64,000 bases of DNA, from contig NZ_NTFY01000068.1 of the NCBI RefSeq assembly GCF_002289565.1, positions 1 through 64,000 on the forward strand, in the 5' to 3' direction. Below, one piece after another: positions 36,246 to 45,400 of this stretch. Position 1 is the stretch's first letter. Each line of letters starts with the position of its first letter. The notes under the pieces are model-generated. The model did not search any database, was not told the DNA's origin, and worked only from the letters and a program-made list of their open reading frames with translations. The DNA comes from Rhodopirellula sp. SM50 (GTDB taxonomy: Bacteria > Planctomycetota > Planctomycetia > Pirellulales > Pirellulaceae). The translations under genes and the position numbers were made by a program.

Positions 36246-36496
36246 TCAGGACCGTCGGATCGTTTGAAACGTCACGGTGTCGCTTGAGATGTTGAGCCAC
36301 TGAACGACAGGAATTTCGACGTAGCGAAGGAATCGGCGGATGTTTTCCAGGAAGGATTGTTCGTGTTTGTTGAGTGCGGTGACTTTCACGATGGAACCTT
36401 CCGGACTGAAAACACACGCCCCATTACCTTGTAACAGACGTCGGCAAAAACCTGCTCCTCGACCGCGCGAACTTCGCCCAGAACATCAACCGGCAT
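36246..36496 (-). pseudogene. decayed GxxExxY-family gene
   Basis: The minus strand encodes MPVDVLGEVRAVEEQVFADV then CYKVMGRVF, ending after 35 codons. In another frame it encodes ALNKHEQSFLENIRRFLRYV then EIPVVQWLNISSDTVTF, ending at the TGA 36246-36248. The first piece resembles the start, and the second the end, of long planctomycete proteins of the GxxExxY (PDDEXK_3) family. The central GxxExxY part (about 150-180 residues) is missing. A deletion plus frameshift is the simplest reading. Family assignment is from recalled sequence patterns and is the weak point. Confidence 0.55.
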
Positions 36497-36618
36497 CACT
36501 CCGATCCTCCAAGCACCATTTTCTTGTCACCCATTTTCCTGTCTCCCTTCTCTTCTTTTCTTTTTCCCCTCTCCCCATCTTTCTGCCCCCCATTTTTCTG
36601 CCATCTCCCCTCCCCCCT

Positions 36619-39612
36619 TCACCCTTCCCCGCGCTCCCTCTCCATCGCCAACACTTTTCCCGTCTCACTCTCCGCGCAGGCTGCGACTTCCGCCGGTGTG
36701 CCTTCGGCGACGACTCTGCCTCCGGCGTCTCCGGCGCCGGGACCGAGATCGATCAGGTGGTCGGCTGAGAGCATCAGCAGCGGGTTGTGTTCGACGACCA
36801 ACAGCGAGTGTCCGTCGGCGATCAATGCGTCGAAGCAATCGACCAATCGGATCAGATCGTCAAAGTGCAAACCGGTGGTCGGTTCGTCCATCACGAATAG
36901 GGTGCGTTTGCGTTTTGCCGACGCCAAGAACGCGGCCAATTTCAACCGCTGGCCTTCGCCGCTGGACAGCGTGGTTGCGGATTGGCCGAGCGACAGATAG
37001 CCCAGCCCGACATCGATCATCCGTTTCAGCCGCGCCTGAACCTTGTCGGCGCCTCGGAAAAACGCGTAGGCTTCGCGGGCGCTCATCGCCAGCACGTCGG
37101 CAATCGAGCGGTCGCGATAACGGACCTTCAAAATGTCATCGCGGAATCGCGTGCCGCGACATTCCGGGCACTGCATCGAAACGTCCGCCAGGAATTGCAT
37201 GTCGATTTCCAGCACGCCGGCGCCTTCGCATTCCGGGCAGCGTCCCTTGTCGCTGTTGAACGTGAAATGGCTCGGAGTCAATCCGCGCGTCCGCGCCTCG
37301 ACGCTGTCGGCAAACACCTTGCGAATCGGATCAAACGCCTTCAAGTACGTCACCGGGCAACTGCGTGGAGAGCGGCTGATCGGGGATTGATCGACCGACA
37401 CACAGTCCTGGATCTGGCCCAGTCCGGTGATCGATTGATAGGGCAGCGGTTTGGCGGCTTGGCGAAGTTTCTCGTGGCGGATTGCTTCGAACAACGTGTC
37501 CTGGACGAGCGAGCTCTTGCCGCTGCCGGAGACGCCGGTCACCACGCACAATACGCCCAACGGAAAGTCGACGGTCAGGTCTTGCAGGTTGTGGCCGCGC
37601 GCCCCTCGCAAGGTGATTCGGCCCACCGGGGGGCGCGGATCGTGGTGCCGCAGGGTGGAACCACGGCGTCCGGAGAGAAATTGCCCGGTCAGCGAGTCAC
37701 GCTGGCGGAGCATCTGCTTGGGCGTGCCTTCAAACACGATCCGACCGCCGTCGCTGCCCGCACCGGGACCGATCTCGACGACGCGATCGGCGGTTTCGAT
37801 CATCGTTTCGTTGTGCTCGACGACGATCACGGTGTTGCCGCGATCCCGCAGGGATGCGATGGAATCGGCCAAGCGGCGGACGTCTTTGGGGTGCAGCCCC
37901 GCGGTCGGCTCGTCCAAGACGTACAGCATGTTGACCAGGTTGCCGCCCAGGGCCGCGGTCAAGGCGACCCGTTGCGTTTCGCCGCCGGAGAGTGTTCGCA
38001 GGGGGCGATCGAGTTGCAGGTAGCCGAGCCCGACCGATTGTAGGTATCCGATCCGATCGCAGATTTGTCGCAGCGGTTCGGCGGCTATCTCGCGCTGCCG
38101 AGTCCCCAACGGCGCGTGATGAAAGAATTCCGCGGCGGCCGTCCCCGACATTTCCAGCAGGTCCGCGATCGTCCGGTCGGCGATCTTGTAGGCCAGCGCC
38201 GCCGCGTTGTAGCGCCGACCGGCACAGACGTCGCACGTTCGATAGCTGCGATAACGGGCGGCAAAGATGCGGATGTGCATCTTGTATTTCTTGCGATCCA
38301 GCCACGCGAAAAAGCCATCCAGGCCGCCAAAGTTTCGCTCGGGCACCCCGCGCTGAATCAACTTCAGGTGCTTTTTCTTAAGCTTGCTGAAGGGCACGTC
38401 GGTCGGCAGGTCATAGTCGTCGGCCAGTGCCAGTAATTCCTCCAGCTCATGTTGATAGGAGGGCGTGTTCCAGGGCGCGATCGCTCCCTCCGCGATCGAA
38501 AGCGATGGGTCTGGCACGATCAGGTCCATGTCCATGTCGACCAGCTCGCCGAACCCTTCGCATTTTTCGCAGGCGCCCAGCGGGTTGTTGAAATTAAACA
38601 GCCTGGGGACGGGATCGGGGTAATCCAGGTCGCACTGATCACAGCGTCGTTGATCGCTGATCACCCGCTGCATCCAGGGGCGGCCATCGATCTCGGTGAG
38701 GCGGCCCGTCGGCGTCTCGGCGTCGGTGATGACTTCGGCGCTGGGATCACCGGCAGAAAGAGTCTGGTTTGGGGGAGCATAGTGGAGATTCGATTCGCCG
38801 ACGCGTCGTGCGGGCGGTGGTTCGGTGGCGGCTTCGGCGGTCCCTGCCGTCGGGGCTTCGACCAGCACGACCGCCCGGCCGTGCCCTTCGCCCATGGCGG
38901 TTTCCAGCGATTCGGTCAAACGCGACAGATCGGTGTCGGCTGAAACCCGGTCGACGACGACAATGCATTCCGCACCCCCGCGTCCGATCTTCTTGGCCAA
39001 CGCGGCTCGATCGGAATCGGACAAATGAAACGTCTGGCCGCGGACGATCAAACGCAGGTAACCGGCCCGTTGCAACCCCAGCAGGATCTCGCCGCCGGAT
39101 TTGCGATTGGGCAGGTGGACTTGGAACCCGATCATCGCGCGTCGGGGTGATGCGGCCAATTCTTCGGCGATCGTGGTGGGATCGTCCGCCGAGACTTCGC
39201 GGCCGCAACCGGTGCAGTACAGCGTGGCGCACTTGGCGAACAGCAACCGCAAGTGGTCGGCGATCTCCGTCGCCGTCCCCACGGTGCTGCGATTGGTTTT
39301 GGAGCCGCCCGCCCGCGTCACCGCGACGGCCGGCGGAATGCCGGTGATCGAATCGCAGTCCGGTTTATCGAGTCGCTGCAGGAATTGCCGCGTGTAGGCG
39401 GAAAAGCTTTCGATGTAGCACCGTTGGCCCTCGGCATACAGCGTGTCCAGGGCCAGCGACGTCTTACCGCTGCCAGACAGACCGCAAAACGCGATCAATT
39501 TGCCCCGGGGCAGATCCAGATCGACGTCGCGAAGGTTATGAACCCGACAACCCCGGACGGAGATCAGATGGGCGGCCGCGGCAGAGCGAGAGGGGGCAGA
39601 TGGGGAGGACAA
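36619..39612 (-). CDS. uvrA: UvrA-family excinuclease subunit, divergent
   Basis: 997 aa from a TTG start; no ATG or GTG lies upstream in frame before a stop. Tandem ABC ATPase for nucleotide-excision repair. First half: Walker A GLSGSGKT (44-51), STVGTATEIADHLRLLFA, zinc cysteines CDQC and CEKC, LSGGETQRVAL and YVLDEPTAGLHP. Second half: GVSGSGKSSLVQDTL, zinc motif CPECEGAG and CPECRGTRF, and Walker B FVMDEPTTGLHFDDL. The second ABC signature is LSSGEGQRLKLA rather than LSGGEAQR. A Pro/Ala/Glu-rich insert lies near 265-310. These departures suggest a planctomycete paralogue rather than the main UvrA. It is downstream of rbsC but in opposite orientation. Confidence 0.85.
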   Translation of the reverse strand: MSSPSAPSRSAAAAHLISVRGCRVHNLRDVDLDLPRGKLIAFCGLSGSGKTSLALDTLYAEGQRCYIESFSAYTRQFLQRLDKPDCDSITGIPPAVAVTRAGGSKTNRSTVGTATEIADHLRLLFAKCATLYCTGCGREVSADDPTTIAEELAASPRRAMIGFQVHLPNRKSGGEILLGLQRAGYLRLIVRGQTFHLSDSDRAALAKKIGRGGAECIVVVDRVSADTDLSRLTESLETAMGEGHGRAVVLVEAPTAGTAEAATEPPPARRVGESNLHYAPPNQTLSAGDPSAEVITDAETPTGRLTEIDGRPWMQRVISDQRRCDQCDLDYPDPVPRLFNFNNPLGACEKCEGFGELVDMDMDLIVPDPSLSIAEGAIAPWNTPSYQHELEELLALADDYDLPTDVPFSKLKKKHLKLIQRGVPERNFGGLDGFFAWLDRKKYKMHIRIFAARYRSYRTCDVCAGRRYNAAALAYKIADRTIADLLEMSGTAAAEFFHHAPLGTRQREIAAEPLRQICDRIGYLQSVGLGYLQLDRPLRTLSGGETQRVALTAALGGNLVNMLYVLDEPTAGLHPKDVRRLADSIASLRDRGNTVIVVEHNETMIETADRVVEIGPGAGSDGGRIVFEGTPKQMLRQRDSLTGQFLSGRRGSTLRHHDPRPPVGRITLRGARGHNLQDLTVDFPLGVLCVVTGVSGSGKSSLVQDTLFEAIRHEKLRQAAKPLPYQSITGLGQIQDCVSVDQSPISRSPRSCPVTYLKAFDPIRKVFADSVEARTRGLTPSHFTFNSDKGRCPECEGAGVLEIDMQFLADVSMQCPECRGTRFRDDILKVRYRDRSIADVLAMSAREAYAFFRGADKVQARLKRMIDVGLGYLSLGQSATTLSSGEGQRLKLAAFLASAKRKRTLFVMDEPTTGLHFDDLIRLVDCFDALIADGHSLLVVEHNPLLMLSADHLIDLGPGAGDAGGRVVAEGTPAEVAACAESETGKVLAMERERGEG

Positions 39613-40159
39613 GGGCGCAGTGGGGGCGTGGTTGAAGTGAAGCGAGAGCTGAGTGAGAAGTGTAGCGCATCGGCCGCCGCTGACGACCGGCGTGCGCTGG
39701 TGTCCAGGCTTTAGCCGCCGGTTTCACGCCAGCGGCGTGCCACATCACAGCTTGGGGTCGCGTTAGCGCACCCCAAGATCCGGCCAACATCAGGTCGCCA
39801 ACCCCAACGGGGTTGAACAAGACGGATCCTCCGATTCGTGCCGCCGGATCACATCGCGTTGTTTGTTGAACCCCGCTGGGGTTCCGATTTCCCTTTTCAA
39901 CCCCACCCGGGGTGCGCTTCGCGACCCCGGGCTGTGTTGTGGAACCGCTCTGCGGTTTAGCGCTGATCGACGTTCACCCCGCGTGAAGCGAACCGTTTGG
40001 GCGAAATGACGACAGTTCTTTGGTCTGTCGGTGACCGGTTTCGGGCGTGGGATGGTATCCTGTGTCATGTGCGGACAGGACCGGATGAAGAGGATTCATC
40101 CGTCGGCACCCTTTTCCAACGTTCAACGATCCCCCCAAAGCGCTAACGAAGGCGAAACC
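39613..40159. repeat. divergent intergenic region with three GGGGTT-type hairpins
   Basis: Between uvrA (minus) and pilB (plus). Hairpins: CAACCCC-AAC-GGGGTTG at 39799-39815; GAACCCC-GCT-GGGGTTC at 39868-39884; and CCCGGGGT...ACCCCGGG at 39906-39931. A related GACCCC-AAC-GGGGTC lies near 10957. No gene is seen. The pilB promoter should lie between about 39990 and 40110, but no clear boxes were identified. Confidence 0.65.
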
Positions 40160-41920
40160 ATGGGCCAAGCTATTCAAGAATTCACCGATCTGCTGCTTCG
40201 CCAAGGCATCATCAGTTTGGACCAGCTCTCCGAAGCGGAACAGGTCTCCCGGGATACCTCGACCGATGTCGGCGACATACTGGTCCAAATGGAATATGCC
40301 ACGCCCGAGGAAGTCGCCCGGGCAATGGCCAAGTTCCACAAGATCCCCTTCGTCGACCTGCGGGAAGCACGGATCCCCGAAGACGTGATCGAACTGGTTC
40401 CCGAATCGGTCGCCCGGGAAAACATGGTGCTGCCCTACAGCGTCGAAGACGGCGCGCTGCGGATCTTGATCGCCGACCCCTTCGATCTGGAAACGATCGA
40501 AAAGCTGCGGTTCATCCTGAACCGGAAAATCGAAACCGCTCTGGCCCCCAAAGAAGCGATTCAGGGGGCGATCAACCAGTACTACGGGCAGGTCGAAGGG
40601 GAATCGGCTGACTCGATGTTGCAGGAGTTCACCGACACGGCGATCGACTTCACCGAAACCGAATCAGGCGACTCGGCCGATGCCGCCGAAGACGCCGATG
40701 ACAGCAGCGCGCCGGTGATCAAACTGGTCAACCTGATGATCCAGGAAGCCGTTCAGTTGCGGGCCAGCGACATCCATGTCGAACCGTTCGAAGAGCGGGT
40801 GCGGATCCGTTATCGAATTGACGGCGTTTGTGTCGAACGGGAAAGCGCCCCCAGGCGGATGCTGTCGGCCCTGATCGCCCGGATCAAGATTCTGTCCAAG
40901 ATCGACATTTCGGAAAAACGGCGACCGACCGACGGGCGGATCAAAATCACGGTGGGGGACAAACAGCTCGATTTGCGGGTCAGTATCATCCCCACCAACC
41001 ACGGCCAATCCTGCGTGATGCGGCTGTTGGACAAGGACAACATCAAAGTCGGCGTGCGGCAGTTGGGGCTCAACCAACGCGACTACCGGACCTTCAACTC
41101 GCTGATCCGGCGGCCCAACGGGATCATCCTGGTGACCGGCCCGACGGGGTCGGGAAAGACGACCACGCTGTACGCGGCGCTCAACGCGCTGAATCGCCCG
41201 GACCGCAAGGTGATCACGGCGGAGGACCCGGTGGAGTACTACTTGCCGGGGATCAACCAGGTCGAAGTCCGGCACTCGATCGGGCTCGATTTCTCCCGCA
41301 TCATCCGCTCCATGCTGCGTCAGGCTCCCAACATCATCCTGGTCGGCGAAATGCGTGACCACGAGACTGCATCGATGGGAATCCAGGCTTCACTGACTGG
41401 ACACCTGGTTTTTAGTACTCTGCATACGAACGATGCGCCCAGTTCTATTAGTCGAATGGTGGACATAGGTGTACCCGGCTACATGGTGGCCAGCTCGGTC
41501 ATCGCGATCTTGGCCCAGCGTCTGGTGCGGACGATTTGCCCGCGCTGCAAGGTCCGCTACCAGCCCACCGAAGCGGTCATCGCCGACTCCATGCTGCCGC
41601 CGGAAATGGTCGCCCAAGGGGAGTTCTCTCGGGGGAAGGGGTGTCCCTACTGTGGGCGGACCGGATACCGCGGCCGAATCGGCATCTACGAGCTGATGGT
41701 CGTCAACGGCAAGCTGCGTGAGATGATGTTCCGCGGGGCAGACACCAAGGAACTCCGGATCGAAGCGATAAATAGCGGTATGTCAACGCTTTACGCCGAT
41801 GGGATGCTGAAGGTGATCCGCGGGATCACGACCTTTGAAGAGGTCTATCGGGTGGCCAAGCAGACCGAGCAGGAGCCGCTCGCACTGAGTCACTTGGTCG
41901 CCGATTTGGATTCGCTCTAA
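40160..41920 (+). CDS. pilB: PilB/GspE assembly ATPase (first copy)
   Basis: 586 aa from the ATG at 40160 (MGQAIQEFTDLLLRQG). Cytoplasmic hexameric ATPase driving pilus or pseudopilus assembly. The N-terminal MshEN-type domain (about 10-140) includes ILVQMEYATPEEVARAMAKF. The GspE core has SDIHVEP, Walker A GPTGSGKT (327-334), the Asp box TAEDPVEYYLPGINQ, Walker B NIILVGEMRD and the His box TGHLVFSTLHTND. A tetracysteine zinc motif (CPRC at 460-463, CPYC at 495-498) separates PilB/GspE from PilT. Its ring contains Asp/Glu-rich residues 160-185. It is followed by an intrinsic terminator, so it may be transcribed apart from pilT. Confidence 0.93.
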   Translation: MGQAIQEFTDLLLRQGIISLDQLSEAEQVSRDTSTDVGDILVQMEYATPEEVARAMAKFHKIPFVDLREARIPEDVIELVPESVARENMVLPYSVEDGALRILIADPFDLETIEKLRFILNRKIETALAPKEAIQGAINQYYGQVEGESADSMLQEFTDTAIDFTETESGDSADAAEDADDSSAPVIKLVNLMIQEAVQLRASDIHVEPFEERVRIRYRIDGVCVERESAPRRMLSALIARIKILSKIDISEKRRPTDGRIKITVGDKQLDLRVSIIPTNHGQSCVMRLLDKDNIKVGVRQLGLNQRDYRTFNSLIRRPNGIILVTGPTGSGKTTTLYAALNALNRPDRKVITAEDPVEYYLPGINQVEVRHSIGLDFSRIIRSMLRQAPNIILVGEMRDHETASMGIQASLTGHLVFSTLHTNDAPSSISRMVDIGVPGYMVASSVIAILAQRLVRTICPRCKVRYQPTEAVIADSMLPPEMVAQGEFSRGKGCPYCGRTGYRGRIGIYELMVVNGKLREMMFRGADTKELRIEAINSGMSTLYADGMLKVIRGITTFEEVYRVAKQTEQEPLALSHLVADLDSL

Positions 41921-41944
41921 GCCCTTCCAATCGGTCGATTCCGG

Positions 41945-41978
41945 CAAACCATCCGCTCCGCCGAGCGGTTTTGGTTTG
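41945..41978 (+). terminator. intrinsic terminator after pilB
   Basis: CCGCTC (41953-41958), loop CGCC, GAGCGG (41963-41968), then TTTTGGTTTG. Outer CAAACC (41945-41950) can also pair with GGTTTG (41973-41978). It lies 24 bp past the pilB stop. Confidence 0.65.
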
Positions 41979-42146
41979 CTGGCAACTCGGCCGTTGTTTT
42001 CTGCCCCAGCCTTGTCCGCGACATCGTGACGAACGTCGACTGGGAGCAGGACGGTTCCGCTGTGAATCGACAGCGGTCGCCAATCCACCCATTCGGTTCT
42101 TCCGGGGGGGCCTTGGCGAAAAGTTTCGCGCCGATGGCGAAGTTTT

Positions 42147-42175
42147 TTGAAGTTTTCGCGTGGGGCGGACATAAT
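42147..42175 (+). promoter_or_regulatory. candidate sigma-70-type promoter of pilT
   Basis: TTGAAG (42147-42152) and CATAAT (42170-42175) are exactly 17 bp apart. They lie about 150 bp before the pilT start and after the pilB terminator, so an independent transcript for pilT and the genes after it is plausible. Confidence 0.5.
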
Positions 42176-42327
42176 GCCTGCACTTCGGGGAAAACTTGTT
42201 CTACTTCTCGCCATCACAATCGTTCCCCTGGAGTGGCCGGAGCGGATCGGCGGACGGTTCCGCTGACCCGCACCGGCCGCAACACCTAGAGAAAAATGAT
42301 TCTTCTCGCATTTGAGGTAAACCATCG

Positions 42328-43437
42328 ATGGCAACCGTGCTGATCGACAAACTGCTCCACGCAGCAATCAAACAAGGCGTCAGCGACATTCACATTGTCG
42401 TCGGTCAGCCTCCGGTCTTTCGTTTGCACGGGCGGATGCGGAAGCTGGAAACGAAGACGCTCGAAGGCGAGGACGCGGTCGCGTTGATGAAGTCGATCAC
42501 GCCGGAGCGTTGCCAGCGTGAATTGCAGGAATCGGGCAGCACCGACTTCGGGTTCGCTTTTGGCGAGATGGCCCGCTTCCGGGTCTCGGTCTTCAAGCAA
42601 CGCGGTTTCATCTCGATGGTGCTGCGTCAGATTCCCAATGACAAGCTCACGCCGGAGCAACTGGGATTGCCCGAAGCTGTCGTCAAATTGACGCACCGGC
42701 CGCGGGGGTTGTTTTTGGTGACCGGCCCGACGGGTTCGGGAAAGTCGACGACGTTGGCCAGTTTGATCAACCTGCTCAACGAGACGGTCGACCACCACAT
42801 CATCACGATCGAGGACCCGATCGAGTTTTATCACGACCACAAGATGAGCACGATCAACCAGCGTGAAGTCGGGGTGGACGTGCCGAGTTTCTCCGAAGCG
42901 ATTCGCCGGGCGTTGCGGCAGGACCCCGACGTGATTCTGGTCGGCGAGCTGCGTGACTTGGAGACGATCGAAGCGGCGATCAGTGCGGCCGAAACCGGCC
43001 ACGTGGTCTTCGGCACCTTGCACACCAACAGTGCCCAGGGCACCGTCAACCGGATCATCGACGCCTTCCCGGGGAACTTGCAGGACCAGATTCGGACCCA
43101 GTTGGCCAGCACGCTGATCGGCGTGGTGGCCCAGACGCTGTTGCCCAAGATCGGCGGCGGCCGCTGTGCGGCTTATGAAGTGCTGGTGGTCACCCCGGGG
43201 GTTTCCAACCTGATCCGCGAGAACAAGACGTTCCGGATCAGCAGTGCGATGCAGACCGGTGCCAAGTTCGGGATGCAGTTGATGGACGACGCCTTGTTCA
43301 ACCACTGGAAGAACGAATTGGTGACCGTCGAAGACGCGTTGGCCAAGGCGCATCGCCCCGATGACTTGGCCAAACGCATCGTCCAGGCCCGTCGCGGGTT
43401 GGACGATTCACCGGTCCCGATCGGTGACGAAGACTAG
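42328..43437 (+). CDS. pilT: PilT retraction ATPase
   Basis: 369 aa. Starts MATVLIDKLLHAAIKQGVSD, typical of PilT, with Walker A GPTGSGKST (133-141), the Asp box TIEDPIEFYHDHKMSTINQR, Walker B DVILVGELRDLET and the His box TGHVVFGTLHTNSA. No tetracysteine zinc motif is present, which separates it from PilB/GspE. PilT powers filament retraction (twitching or DNA uptake). Its presence means this locus is not a plain type II secretion system. Gap to the next ATPase gene is 104 bp. Confidence 0.93.
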   Translation: MATVLIDKLLHAAIKQGVSDIHIVVGQPPVFRLHGRMRKLETKTLEGEDAVALMKSITPERCQRELQESGSTDFGFAFGEMARFRVSVFKQRGFISMVLRQIPNDKLTPEQLGLPEAVVKLTHRPRGLFLVTGPTGSGKSTTLASLINLLNETVDHHIITIEDPIEFYHDHKMSTINQREVGVDVPSFSEAIRRALRQDPDVILVGELRDLETIEAAISAAETGHVVFGTLHTNSAQGTVNRIIDAFPGNLQDQIRTQLASTLIGVVAQTLLPKIGGGRCAAYEVLVVTPGVSNLIRENKTFRISSAMQTGAKFGMQLMDDALFNHWKNELVTVEDALAKAHRPDDLAKRIVQARRGLDDSPVPIGDED

Positions 43438-43541
43438 CGTGACCACTGCGACGGCATGAACCCGTGGCGGATGGCAGCACCCCTGCCGGTCTCCGCCATC
43501 ACTACCAACCTCTCGAATCCTCCTTTTCAAGCATTACACCC

Positions 43542-45254
43542 ATGGCACAGCGTCGCATTGGACAGATCCTGGTCGACCTTGGTTTCCTGACCGACGAACA
43601 ACGCGACATCGTGTTGGAGGAACAGGAGCAGCAGCCCGGTGCGCTGTTCGGGAAAGTCGCCGAGGACATGCAGTTGATCACCGAAGATCAACTGGTCCAG
43701 GGCTTGGCCGAGCAGATGTCGATGCAGACGATCTCGCTGGAAGAGATTCAGTTGGAGCCGGAGCTGGTGGAGAAGTTGACCGAAACGATGGCCCAGCTTT
43801 ACCGCGTGGTGCCGATTCGTTTCGAAGGCAACCAGTTGACCGTCGCGACGTGTGACCCACAGAACTTGAGCGTCCAGGACGAATTGCGGACGTTTCTCGG
43901 TTACGACATCGAAGTGCTGGTGGCGACCGAACGCGACATCAACACGACGATCGGACGCTATTACGACAGCGAAGCCGAGAGTGTCGAAAAGCTGGTCGCC
44001 GAGCTGGCCGAAGACGAGGAATTGAAGGCGGCGGTGTCGGCGCTGGAGAGTGAGAAATTCAACATCACCGACGCCGAGGCGTTGGCCGATTCGGCGCCGG
44101 TGCGAAAACTGTTGAACATGGTGTTGCTGTTGGCGATCAAGGACCACGCCAGCGACATTCACTTGGAGCCGTTCGAGGACGAGTTTCGGATCCGCATCAA
44201 AGCCGAAGGCGTGTTGTACGAAATGGTTCCGCCGCCGCGGCACTTGGCGTTCGCGATCACGACACGCATCAAGGTGATGGCCAATCTGGACATCGCCGAG
44301 CGTCGGTTGCCGCAAGACGGCCGGATCGAGTTGATGGTCGGCGGTCACCCCGTCGACCTTCGCGTCAGCGTGTTGCCGACGATCTTCGGCGAAAGCGTCG
44401 TCATGCGGGTGCTGGACCGCTCGGTCGTGAACCTGTCGCTGGACAACGTCGGCATGGACGAGGCGATGATGAAGAAGTTTCGTCACGCGATCGATCGTCC
44501 CAACGGCATCATCCTGGTGACCGGGCCGACCGGCAGCGGAAAGACGACGACGTTGTATTCGACGTTGTCGGAAATGAACGACATCAAGGACAAATTGATC
44601 ACGACCGAAGACCCGGTCGAGTACGACATCGACGGCATCATCCAAATCCCGATCGACCACGACGCCGGGGTCACCTTCGCCAGCTGTTTGCGGGCGATCT
44701 TGCGGCAAGACCCCGACATCATCCTGGTCGGCGAGATCCGAGACTTGGAGACGGCCGAAATCGCCATCCAGGCCGCGTTGACCGGCCACCTGGTGTTCAG
44801 CACCCTGCACACCAACAGCGCCCCGGCGACGGTGACGCGGTTGAAAGACATGGGGATCCCGGCGTTCATGACCTGTGCAACCGTCGAAGCGATCTTGGCC
44901 CAGCGTCTGGTCCGACGGATCTGCCAGAAATGCCGCGAAGAAACCAAGGCCAACGTTGAGCTGCTGTACCAACTGGGGATGAAGCCGGAAGACGTCAGCG
45001 GCAGAAAGTTCTTCCGCGGCACCGGGTGCGACCAGTGCAACAACACCGGCTACAAGGGCCGGATCGCGTTGTTCGAATTGATGATCTTGAACGACAAAAT
45101 TCGCGAGATGGTCATGGGCAATGCCTCGACCGATGAATTGCGTGACGAAGCGGCCAAGGATGGCATGACGACGCTCCGCGAAGCGGGGATGACGATGGCT
45201 TATGACGGGATCACCACGTTGGACGAAGTCGTCCGCGAGACGGTTTCGGAATAA
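43542..45254 (+). CDS. PilB/GspE assembly ATPase (second copy)
   Basis: 570 aa from the ATG at 43542 (MAQRRIGQILVDLG). Same architecture as the first copy: an N-terminal MshEN-like domain (about 1-140), SDIHLEPFEDEF, Walker A GPTGSGKTTT (328-337), TTEDPVEYDIDGIIQ, DIILVGEIRDLETAE and TGHLVFSTLHTNSA. The zinc motif is RICQKC and GCDQC. The two copies differ through the N-terminal half and the linker, so they are paralogues and not a recent duplication. It directly precedes gspF, the usual GspE-GspF pairing, so it is probably the assembly ATPase of the pseudopilin set downstream. Confidence 0.93.
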   Translation: MAQRRIGQILVDLGFLTDEQRDIVLEEQEQQPGALFGKVAEDMQLITEDQLVQGLAEQMSMQTISLEEIQLEPELVEKLTETMAQLYRVVPIRFEGNQLTVATCDPQNLSVQDELRTFLGYDIEVLVATERDINTTIGRYYDSEAESVEKLVAELAEDEELKAAVSALESEKFNITDAEALADSAPVRKLLNMVLLLAIKDHASDIHLEPFEDEFRIRIKAEGVLYEMVPPPRHLAFAITTRIKVMANLDIAERRLPQDGRIELMVGGHPVDLRVSVLPTIFGESVVMRVLDRSVVNLSLDNVGMDEAMMKKFRHAIDRPNGIILVTGPTGSGKTTTLYSTLSEMNDIKDKLITTEDPVEYDIDGIIQIPIDHDAGVTFASCLRAILRQDPDIILVGEIRDLETAEIAIQAALTGHLVFSTLHTNSAPATVTRLKDMGIPAFMTCATVEAILAQRLVRRICQKCREETKANVELLYQLGMKPEDVSGRKFFRGTGCDQCNNTGYKGRIALFELMILNDKIREMVMGNASTDELRDEAAKDGMTTLREAGMTMAYDGITTLDEVVRETVSE

Positions 45255-45400
45255 GCCCAGTGGTGTGCCGCCGCAGGGGCGACGGGCACGCCGATTTGAA
45301 CACACATTTTTAAGCATCACTTTTAAAGAGACGGCCGGTGCCGTGCCGCAACGCAGTACGCGTTGGGCAGGGGCCGGCTTACCGCCGAGGGCTACCGAGA

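Noticed and set aside
43527-45320. 597-codon minus-strand frame
   Set aside because: Antisense to the second PilB/GspE gene; composition rich in His, Arg and Gln with no domain.
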